Positions 7,864 to 14,452 of a stretch of DNA of 37,970 nt are shown piece after piece; within the stretch, counting starts at the first letter, position 1; each line of letters starts with the position of its first letter. The notes beneath the pieces are model-generated. The model was given only the letters and a program-made list of their open reading frames with translations, was not told where the DNA came from and did no database searches. The DNA is from CAZTHL01 sp964613585 (GTDB taxonomy: Bacteria; Pseudomonadota; Alphaproteobacteria; DSM-16000; Inquilinaceae). The stretch spans positions 1-37,970 of the forward strand of contig CAZTHL010000034.1 in assembly GCA_964613585.1 (NCBI GenBank). The letters run 5' to 3'. A program made the translations under genes and the position numbers.

Positions 7864-8988
7864 TCAACCGCGGTAGTAGTGTGTTTCGATGAACGGCATC
7901 TTGACCACGCGCGCCATCAGAGACCTCCCGCGGACCCTGATCAGGAGTGGCGTGTTCTCGGCCCTGGCCTCGGTCGCCACATACCCCATCGCAATCGGCA
8001 CACCGACCGTGGGCCCGAAGCCACCACTGGTCACGTGCCCAACGATCCGGCCGTCCAAATCGGTGATGTCGGCGCCCTGGCGTACAGGCTGGCGTCCTTC
8101 GAGCCGCAAGCCGACCCGATGCCGATCCACCCCATCCCGCAGTTGGTTCTCCACGGTGGCGAAGCCGACGAACCCGCCTTCCTGACGCCGCCATCGCGGT
8201 ATCGTCCAAGCCAGCCCCGCTTCGATGGGGGTGGTCTCCTCATCGATATCCTGACCATGCAAGCACAGCCCGGCCTCGAGACGAAGCGTGTCCCGGGCAG
8301 CAAGCCCCACGGCCTGAACCTCGGCTTGATCCAGCAAGGCCCGGGCCAGCCTGTCAGCATGGCCAGCGGGGACCGAGATCTCGAAGCCGTCCTCTCCCGT
8401 ATAGCCGGTGCGGCTGACGAGGCAGCGCGCACCAAGCACCTCGGCCCAGGTGATCCGCATGAAGGTCAGAGCGTCGAGCCCCGGGATGAACCGACCCAGC
8501 ACCGCGGCGGCCAGGGGCCCCTGAAGGGCGAGCAACGCGCGATCGTCGGCGGGCTCCACAGTCAACGCCTCACCCGTCCTCGCACGGATGTGGGCAATGT
8601 CGGCCTCCCGGCGTGCCGCGTTCAGCACGGCGAAGTATCGATCGTCGCCTTGTGGAAGCCGCCCCACCAGGAGATCGTCGACGATGCCTCCCTTGTCGTT
8701 GAGCAGAAGCGTGTAGCGCATCTGTCCGGCTTCCAGGCCCTTCACGTCGCCGGGAACAAGGCGCTCAAGAACGGCACCCGGATCTCCGGGCGCGCTCAGA
8801 AACACCTGTCCCATGTGGGAGACGTCGAAGAGCCCTGCCGCCGACCGTGTATGTCCGTGCTCGGCGATGGTTCCAGTCGGATACTGAACCGGCATGGTGA
8901 AGCCGGCGAACGGCACGAGCCGCGCATCCAAGGCGATGTGCAGCCCCAACAACGGAGTCGAACGAAGATCGGACGGCTGCTTGACCAT
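7864..8988 (-). CDS. gcvT: Glycine cleavage system T protein, aminomethyltransferase
   Basis: 374 residues from the ATG at 8988, the usual size. An upstream GTG-type start would run into the riboswitch and give an unconserved N-terminus. Motifs: PFAGFTMPVQY, AGLFDVSHMGQ, a folate-domain segment ALLALQGP, SRTGYTGEDGFEI, and the C-terminal GHVTSGGFGPT and IAMGYV. It transfers the methylene carbon to tetrahydrofolate and releases ammonia. First gene of the gcv operon, directly under the tandem glycine riboswitch; a GGGTGA ribosome site sits just before the ATG. Confidence 0.97.
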   Translation of the reverse strand: MVKQPSDLRSTPLLGLHIALDARLVPFAGFTMPVQYPTGTIAEHGHTRSAAGLFDVSHMGQVFLSAPGDPGAVLERLVPGDVKGLEAGQMRYTLLLNDKGGIVDDLLVGRLPQGDDRYFAVLNAARREADIAHIRARTGEALTVEPADDRALLALQGPLAAAVLGRFIPGLDALTFMRITWAEVLGARCLVSRTGYTGEDGFEISVPAGHADRLARALLDQAEVQAVGLAARDTLRLEAGLCLHGQDIDEETTPIEAGLAWTIPRWRRQEGGFVGFATVENQLRDGVDRHRVGLRLEGRQPVRQGADITDLDGRIVGHVTSGGFGPTVGVPIAMGYVATEARAENTPLLIRVRGRSLMARVVKMPFIETHYYRG

Positions 8989-8990
8989 TG

Positions 8991-9052
8991 TCACCCGGAC
9001 CCAGACAGCGAAAGGGATGCGGCATTCCGCACGCCACACCCCTCTGTCTGGG
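8991..9052 (-). promoter_or_regulatory. Candidate expression platform linking the glycine riboswitch to the gcvT ribosome site
   Basis: In the transcript, CCCAGACAG at the 3' end of aptamer 2 (9052-9044) is a perfect 9-base complement of CTGTCTGGG (9008-9000), which ends just before the ribosome site GGGTGA and 11 bases before the gcvT ATG. The two halves are separated by 35 bases. No uridine run follows, so control of translation is likelier than termination. Pairing would compete with closing of the second aptamer; glycine binding would then free the ribosome site. The pairing is seen, the mechanism is inferred. Confidence 0.5.
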
Positions 9053-9226
9053 ACCTGAGAGATTCACCGTCCTGCCGACGGCTTACTCCTTCGGTGAGGG
9101 AATCACCACGTCGTGTTCCCCACTTTCCAGATGCGCCTCGCCTTGCGGTCCGTTTGCCTGAGAGTTTCCGGGGCCGTTGCTCCTTCGGCGCCGCCCGCCG
9201 TCCGTGGCGAGGCGATCTCTCCCGCA
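9041..9226 (-). promoter_or_regulatory. Tandem glycine riboswitch (two aptamers) in the gcvT leader
   Basis: Read on the minus strand, the leader holds two glycine aptamers. Aptamer 1 begins at GGGAGAGATCGCC (9223-9211) and has the core CGCCGAAGGAGCAA (9190-9177) and CTCTCAGGCAAA (9164-9153). Aptamer 2 has CACCGAAGGAGTAA (9096-9083) and ATCTCTCAGGTCC (9063-9051), ending near CCAGACAGAGG. Two consecutive GAAGGRGYAA/CTCAGG cores are the hallmark of the gcvT riboswitch, which binds glycine and usually turns the glycine cleavage operon on. Position directly upstream of gcvT fits. Confidence 0.95.
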
Positions 9227-9258
9227 AAGGTCGTTGGCATCAATGTTCAATAGGGGTC

Positions 9259-9286
9259 AGCGTAGCAGGCGGTCGGCAAATGTCAA
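9259..9286 (-). promoter_or_regulatory. Predicted sigma-70-type promoter of the gcv operon
   Basis: On the minus strand TTGACA (9286-9281) is followed after 16 bases by TACGCT (9264-9259). Transcription would start near 9252, about 26 bases before the first riboswitch helix, which is the right place for the gcvT leader. Confidence 0.55.
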
Positions 9287-9336
9287 TCCTGCCTCGGGCG
9301 CGGCCCAAGGCCCGAGCCGCCGCGAAGGCCGCCCGC

Positions 9337-9957
9337 TCAGCTGCGGAGATCAAGGACATTTTCCTGATTGTACCGAAGCTGCTCCGGCGTCAGCTGGAAG
9401 CCCAGAAGGATTTCATATTGTGGGCCATTGAGAGCGCCATCCGGCAAGGGGATCGTTTGCGAAAGAGCTTCAGACCATACACCTCGATCGGCGCCCTGCT
9501 GAAAGCGAGCCGGCGCCTCGAAAATCTCGCGCGCCAGGATCTCGCCTCCAGGACTGACGACGGCGACGAAGTAACGGAACGGGACCTCTTCCTCAGTTGA
9601 TGCCGGACCGCGCTCTGCCACCATAACTACATTAAGCACGACATCGACTCGATCGTCCCCATAAAGGCACTCACCGCCAAAATCGGCTATGCGGCCGCGT
9701 GCGACGACATCGGTGAGATCCTGTCCGGTGCCGGGCTCAAACATGACCACCTCGGCAAGGTCGCCTACCACACTGACGTCGGGGCAGCTTTGCGGCCTTG
9801 GCCCAGCGGCGCCAGCCACATCGGCGTCGTTCGCGCAAGCTCCGACGATCAGGAGGGTGGCGAGAACTGCGGCGCATTGCCCGACGCCTTTTTCATGGAA
9901 TGAGGGGGCGCCTTCACATTGCCGGCTGCCTATATTACCTCGGTGTCGGTGGCGCAT
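9337..9957 (-). CDS. Predicted lipoprotein of unknown function
   Basis: 206 residues from the ATG at 9957. A hydrophobic stretch AAVLATLLIVGAC ends in a lipobox (VGAC) and is followed by a mature domain of about 165 residues containing CPDVSVVGDLAEVV, GGECLYGDDRVDVVLNVVM and PFRYFVAVVSP. I do not recognise a named family. The predicted signal has an oddly long, Arg/His-rich front. An ATGAAAAAG at 9897, in the wrong frame by one base, would give an ideal short signal peptide if the A-run were one base longer (see findings). The gene faces ispH across 47 bases and ends just upstream of the gcv promoter. Confidence 0.65.
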   Translation of the reverse strand: MRHRHRGNIGSRQCEGAPSFHEKGVGQCAAVLATLLIVGACANDADVAGAAGPRPQSCPDVSVVGDLAEVVMFEPGTGQDLTDVVARGRIADFGGECLYGDDRVDVVLNVVMVAERGPASTEEEVPFRYFVAVVSPGGEILAREIFEAPARFQQGADRGVWSEALSQTIPLPDGALNGPQYEILLGFQLTPEQLRYNQENVLDLRS

Positions 9958-10004
9958 TGCCGATCGATTTTCCCTGCTTCCGGAGTGGTTGGCGACTGTA
10001 GGCA

Positions 10005-11021
10005 ATGGCATCGACACGCTCAAGGGCACCCATCAGCACCGGGAATGGAGTCGCAGACGTCGCCGACGGCGGGGGATCGCGGCGGCCTCTCAGCATTTTG
10101 CTGGCCAGCCCGAGGGGGTTTTGCGCTGGCGTCGATCGAGCGATACAAATCGTCGAGCACGCTCTTGATCGGTGGGGATCGCCTGTATTCGTTCGCCATG
10201 AAATTGTGCACAACAAGTTTGTTGTTGAGCAGCTGGAGGCCAAAGGCGCAGTCTTTGTCGAGGAACTGGACGCTGTTCCTGACGACGCTCCGGTCGTCTT
10301 TTCGGCGCATGGCGTTCCGAAATCGGTGCCTACCGAAGCACGGCGTCGCAAGCTTATGTATGTCGATGCGACCTGCCCGCTGGTAAGCAAGGTACATCGT
10401 GAAGCCGAGTTACACTATCGACAGGGGCGCGAGATACTACTCATAGGCCATGCTGGCCATCCCGAAGTCGTGGGAACGATGGGACAACTCCCCGAGGGAA
10501 GCGTCAAGTTGATCGAGTCGGTATCGGATGCCGACAACATTGAAGTATCCGACCCCGACAATTTGGCTTTCGTGACTCAGACAACACTTTCCATTGACGA
10601 CACGGCTGAAATCGTCACTACGTTGCAGTCCCGGTTTCCACGCATCACGTCGCCCCGGAAAGAAGACATCTGCTACGCGACCTCCAACCGTCAGCAAGCG
10701 GTCAAGTCGATCGGCCCGCGCTGCGACCTGATGCTCGTGATCGGTGCGCCGAACTCGTCGAATTCGTGCCGTCTGGTGGAGGTGGCGCTGCGAGCCGGAT
10801 GCCCTCGTGCATTGCTTGTAGAGCGTGCATCCGATCTCGACTGGAAACAGCTCGAAGACGTTGATCGACTGGGAATCACCGCTGGCGCTTCGGCTCCGGA
10901 ATTCCTTGTTGAGGAATTGATCGACGCCTGCCGACGTCGGTTCGACGTGCAGGTGGAGGACGTGCCCGTCACGGTTGAGGATGTGGTCTTCAAGCTCCCA
11001 CCGATCGCTGTTGACGGGTGA
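10005..11021 (+). CDS. ispH: 4-hydroxy-3-methylbut-2-enyl diphosphate reductase
   Basis: 338 residues. Last step of the MEP isoprenoid pathway, reducing HMBPP to IPP and DMAPP with a [4Fe-4S] cluster. The three cluster cysteines are Cys40 (SPRGFCAGVDRA), Cys124 (DATCPLVSKVH) and Cys223 (ICYATSNRQ). Substrate-binding motifs HEIVHN, SAHGVP, GHAGHPEV and NSSNS are all present. The stretch before SILLASPRGFC is about 29 residues and poorly conserved, so the true start could be slightly later. Its TGA overlaps the GTG of the next gene (GTGA); probably the first gene of an ispH-kamA-thrB-rnhA run. Confidence 0.96.
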   Translation: MASTRSRAPISTGNGVADVADGGGSRRPLSILLASPRGFCAGVDRAIQIVEHALDRWGSPVFVRHEIVHNKFVVEQLEAKGAVFVEELDAVPDDAPVVFSAHGVPKSVPTEARRRKLMYVDATCPLVSKVHREAELHYRQGREILLIGHAGHPEVVGTMGQLPEGSVKLIESVSDADNIEVSDPDNLAFVTQTTLSIDDTAEIVTTLQSRFPRITSPRKEDICYATSNRQQAVKSIGPRCDLMLVIGAPNSSNSCRLVEVALRAGCPRALLVERASDLDWKQLEDVDRLGITAGASAPEFLVEELIDACRRRFDVQVEDVPVTVEDVVFKLPPIAVDG

Positions 11022-12064
11022 GCCGCAGGCTTCAATCCATCGATGATGCCATCCGCCTGGGCGCGTTGCGAGGGGTGGCTCGAGCGGATATTGAGCCGAT
11101 CGTCAAGCGTCATGCTTTTGCTCTGACACAGCACCTGGCTGACCTCATTGATCCGACGGATCCGGGCGACCCTATCGCTCTTCAGTTCCTGCCCAGCACG
11201 AAAGAAGCGAAGAACAGCCACCAGGATCGATTTGACCCGCTCGGGGACCGGCTCCACAGCCCTGTCAGCGGGATCGTGCATCGGTATCCGGATCGACTTC
11301 TTCTCATGCCGGTTCGAGCCTGTCCGGCCTATTGTCGCTTCTGCTTTCGTCGTGAGCAGGTCGGACCGGGGAGCAAGGCTTTGTCGCACGCCGAGCTGGC
11401 GCTTGCATTGGACTACATCCGTCGTCAGGAACAGGTGTGGGAGGTCATCCTCAGCGGTGGTGATCCCCTAATGCTGAAGCCAAAAGTATTGGGGCAGATC
11501 ATAGATGCGCTGAACCAAATGACGCATATCGGCCTCATCCGCGTCCATAGCCGGGTGCCGGTGGCTGATCCATCGCGCATTTCGGACGCGCTCACCGCCA
11601 TCCTGAGCACGGGCCAAAAGACCCTTTGGCTATCCATACATGTAAATCATCCGCGCGAGCTGTCTCAATCCGCCGAGGAGGCTATCGCTCGCCTCCTTGA
11701 TGCCGGGATCCCGCTGGTCTCCCAGACCGTGCTCCTCCATGGGGTGAACGACAGCCCCGAGGTTCTCGAACGGCTGTTCCGACGCCTTACGCAGCTGCGG
11801 GTCAAGCCCTATTATCTTCACCATCCCGACCCGGCGCCCGGCACCGGGCACTTCAGGGTCGGACTGAAGCGTGGTCGGGATATCGCAAGTGATCTGCGCT
11901 CTCGGCTCTCAGGTCTGTGTCTTCCCGCCTACATGATTGAGATTCCTGGTGGGGCCGGCAAGGTGCCAGCCGAGCACACTCATCTGACCGAGTGGCATGG
12001 CGAAAATTGGCCCATACTGGACGCTGCGGGCGATGGCCATAGCCACCCGGTGCCGAACGATTGA
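11018..12064 (+). CDS. KamA-family radical SAM protein (lysine 2,3-aminomutase-like / EpmB-like)
   Basis: 348 residues, GTG start overlapping the ispH stop. The radical SAM cluster motif is CPAYCRFCF (Cys102, Cys106, Cys109), and a PLP-binding lysine is likely Lys315 in IPGGAGKVP, as in lysine 2,3-aminomutase. LSGGDPLML and HSRVPVADPSRI are family motifs. At this length, without the C-terminal zinc/tetramer extension of true KamA, the closest role is EpmB, which makes beta-lysine for modification of elongation factor P. No efp or epmA gene is in the window, so the substrate remains open. Sitting between ispH and thrB is not a functional link I can explain. Confidence 0.85.
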   Translation: MSRRLQSIDDAIRLGALRGVARADIEPIVKRHAFALTQHLADLIDPTDPGDPIALQFLPSTKEAKNSHQDRFDPLGDRLHSPVSGIVHRYPDRLLLMPVRACPAYCRFCFRREQVGPGSKALSHAELALALDYIRRQEQVWEVILSGGDPLMLKPKVLGQIIDALNQMTHIGLIRVHSRVPVADPSRISDALTAILSTGQKTLWLSIHVNHPRELSQSAEEAIARLLDAGIPLVSQTVLLHGVNDSPEVLERLFRRLTQLRVKPYYLHHPDPAPGTGHFRVGLKRGRDIASDLRSRLSGLCLPAYMIEIPGGAGKVPAEHTHLTEWHGENWPILDAAGDGHSHPVPND

Positions 12065-12098
12065 CGCTTCCGCGGATCCACGACAGCATGGTTCAGCC

Positions 12099-13061
12099 AT
12101 GGCCGTGTACACGGATGTCACCGATGAGGAGGTCGCTGCGTTCGCGGCGCACTACGAGCTTGGCGCCGTTACATCCTTGAAAGGAATTGCTGAAGGAGTC
12201 GAAAATTCGAACTTCCTGCTTGTGACCGAACAGGGGCCATTCATTTTGACATTGTATGAGAAGCGAGTGGCTTCGGCGGATTTGCCATTTTTTCTCAAAC
12301 TGATGGAGCATTTGGCGGCTGGCGGAATACCCTGTCCGCTGCCGCTGCGTGCACGCGATGGACGGACGCTTCGATACATTGCCGACCGTCCAGCTGCCAT
12401 CGTCACTTTCCTGTCGGGCATGTCTCCACGCACCATTCGTCCGCGACATTGCGCGGCTCTTGGCGAGGCCTTGGCCAGGATGCATCTGGCCGGTCGCGAT
12501 TTTACGATGACGCGGTTGAACACGCTGTCAGTCGATGCGTGGCGATCCCTGTTTGAGCCGTCGGCACCTCAAGCGGACGGGGTGCTGCCTGGCTTAAGCG
12601 AAGCGTTGGATCAGGAGATCCGATTTCTGGAACAAGCGTGGCCGACCGCATTGCCGGCAGGGGTCATTCATGCAGATCTTTTTCCGGACAATGTCTTCTT
12701 TCGGGGTGACCACCTTACCGGCATCATCGATTTCTATTTTGCCTGCACGGATCTTTACGCGTTCGACATTGCAATTTGCTTGAATGCCTGGTGCTTTGAA
12801 CCCGACGACTCATTCAACGTCACGAAGGCGCGGCTCCTGCTCCTCCATTATCGTCGAGTCCGGCCAATCTCGGAATCCGAGCTGGCAGCGCTGCCGGTGC
12901 TGGCCCGAGGAGCCGCCTTGCGCTTCCTCCTCACTCGACTGTATGACTGGCTGAACACACCGGACGGCGTGCTTGTCCGCAAGAAGGATCCCATAGAGTA
13001 CTGGAACCGTCTCCGTTTCCATCAGTCCGTACGTGGCCCCGGCTCGTATGGTCTTGAGTGA
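12099..13061 (+). CDS. thrB: Homoserine kinase, aminoglycoside-phosphotransferase fold
   Basis: 320 residues from the ATG at 12099, the normal length for the alphaproteobacterial ThrB (not the GHMP-type enzyme of E. coli). Motifs: MAVYTDVTDEEVAAF at the N-terminus, GIAEGVENSNFLL, TLYEKRV, the catalytic loop VIHADLFPDNVFF, and the metal-binding IIDFYFACTDLYAFD. It phosphorylates homoserine for threonine synthesis. It lies 34 bases after the kamA-like gene and 55 bases before rnhA; ThrB followed by RnhA is a common neighbourhood in alphaproteobacteria. Confidence 0.95.
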   Translation: MAVYTDVTDEEVAAFAAHYELGAVTSLKGIAEGVENSNFLLVTEQGPFILTLYEKRVASADLPFFLKLMEHLAAGGIPCPLPLRARDGRTLRYIADRPAAIVTFLSGMSPRTIRPRHCAALGEALARMHLAGRDFTMTRLNTLSVDAWRSLFEPSAPQADGVLPGLSEALDQEIRFLEQAWPTALPAGVIHADLFPDNVFFRGDHLTGIIDFYFACTDLYAFDIAICLNAWCFEPDDSFNVTKARLLLLHYRRVRPISESELAALPVLARGAALRFLLTRLYDWLNTPDGVLVRKKDPIEYWNRLRFHQSVRGPGSYGLE

Positions 13062-13116
13062 TCCGGCATTCAGCAACCATGCCTTGCATCTTGGCCCGAC
13101 CGCCGGCAACACCGAC

Positions 13117-13578
13117 ATGACTGTGGAAATTTTCACGGATGGGGCCTGTAGCGGCAATCCGGGCCCGGGCGGCTGGGGCGCGATCCTGCGCTACGGAGAC
13201 CACGAAAAGGAGTTGTCCGGACACGATCCGTGCACCACAAATAATCGGATGGAATTGACTGCAGCCATTTGCGCACTGGAAGCCCTCAGGCGCCCGGTCA
13301 GTGTAAGACTATCGACCGACAGCGAATACCTGAAGAAAGGCATCATGGAATGGCTGCCGCGCTGGAAAGCACGCAATTGGAGGACCGCGGCGAACAAGCC
13401 GGTCAAAAACCTCGATCTGTGGCAGAGGCTTGATGTGGTGACCAAGTCCTACCAGATCGAGTGGCTTTGGATCCGTGGCCACGCGGGACATCCAGACAAC
13501 GAACGGGCCGACCAGTTGGCGCGTGCGGCCATAAAACGTGCCAGCCAGTCAGGCCCGGCCAATGAAAGCACACCGTAA
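13117..13578 (+). CDS. rnhA: Ribonuclease HI
   Basis: 153 residues starting MTVEIFTDGACSGNPGPGG; upstream in-frame starts overlap thrB and add unconserved sequence. The four metal-binding acidic residues are visible in FTDGACSGN, NNRMELTAA, STDSEYLKKG and GHPDNERADQLA; the substrate-handle segment WLPRWKARNWRTA is also present. It degrades RNA in RNA/DNA hybrids during replication and repair. Convergent with the peroxiredoxin gene; the 197-base gap shows no strong hairpin. Confidence 0.97.
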   Translation: MTVEIFTDGACSGNPGPGGWGAILRYGDHEKELSGHDPCTTNNRMELTAAICALEALRRPVSVRLSTDSEYLKKGIMEWLPRWKARNWRTAANKPVKNLDLWQRLDVVTKSYQIEWLWIRGHAGHPDNERADQLARAAIKRASQSGPANESTP

Positions 13579-13775
13579 ATGCATCGCAAGATCATGCGGC
13601 TTTGCCCAAGCAATCCCAAACGGCCAGCCGAACCTGTTGGGCCTAGACTGGCCGCGACGCACCGCTGGGCTGGGATCCGCCTGTCGACAACTCAGGGCAA
13701 CAGCAAGCCCGGGTTGACGTCAATCGGTGCCGGCCGAGGTGGTGGATCAAAAGATGGCCTGCGGCCAGCATCCAA

Positions 13776-14261
13776 TCAGCCAACCACCTTCAGGATCTGG
13801 TCGGCCGCGGAAACGTCGACGCCGCTGCCGGGCTCGACAGCGATGTGATTTACGGTGCCATCCTCCACCACCATGGCAAATCGACGGCACCGTTCACCCA
13901 GCCCGACACCTCGACCATCCATTTCCAAGCCCAGCAGATGGGTCAGTTCGGCATTTCCATCGGGCAGCATCATCACCTTCTCGCCGGCGCCAGCCTGATC
14001 GCCCCAAGCCCGCATTACGAAGGGGTCGTTGACAGCCATGCACACAATAACATCGACGCCCTTGGACCTTAGCTCTTCGGCATGCTCAACGTAGCCAGGA
14101 AGATGCTTGGCTGAGCATGTCGGCGTGAAGGCGCCCGGAACTCCGAACACCACCACCTTCTTCCCCGCAAAAATCTCGTCGGTGGTGATATCCTCCATGC
14201 CCTTGCCGGTCATGTGCTTGAGCGTAACCGCGGGAACCCGCTCGCCGACCTGGATCGCCAT
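13776..14261 (-). CDS. Peroxiredoxin, Prx5 (redoxin) type
   Basis: 161 residues from the ATG at 14261. The peroxidatic cysteine is Cys49 in PGAFTPTCSAKHLPGY, the Prx5 signature; a second cysteine is in VIVCMAVND, also usual for this subfamily. It reduces hydrogen peroxide and alkyl hydroperoxides, normally with glutathione/glutaredoxin or thioredoxin as donor. The segments VMMLPDGNAELTHLLG and GLGERCRRFAMVVEDG match bacterial Prx5. Single gene; convergent with rnhA, with a 191-base gap to the DsbD-like gene on the same strand. Confidence 0.94.
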   Translation of the reverse strand: MAIQVGERVPAVTLKHMTGKGMEDITTDEIFAGKKVVVFGVPGAFTPTCSAKHLPGYVEHAEELRSKGVDVIVCMAVNDPFVMRAWGDQAGAGEKVMMLPDGNAELTHLLGLEMDGRGVGLGERCRRFAMVVEDGTVNHIAVEPGSGVDVSAADQILKVVG

Positions 14262-14452
14262 TGCATCTGATCCCTTTTTCGAATGACCACAGTCATTCAA
14301 TGCCAGTGGTCTTGGTCCATTTCAAGGATGGGAAGAGGCTTTGCCATCGACCCGTGTCCAGGTGTCGGTCAGGACAGCAAGTCAATCAGGTCGAGGCGCC
14401 GCAGATCAAGCTGCGACACCGCACAGCCGCATCACTCCCAAGCCATGCCAGC

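Noticed and set aside
7735..9600. Plus-strand open frame of 621 codons opposite gcvH, gcvT and the glycine riboswitch
   Set aside because: It runs through two conserved genes and a structured RNA on the other strand; no family resemblance.
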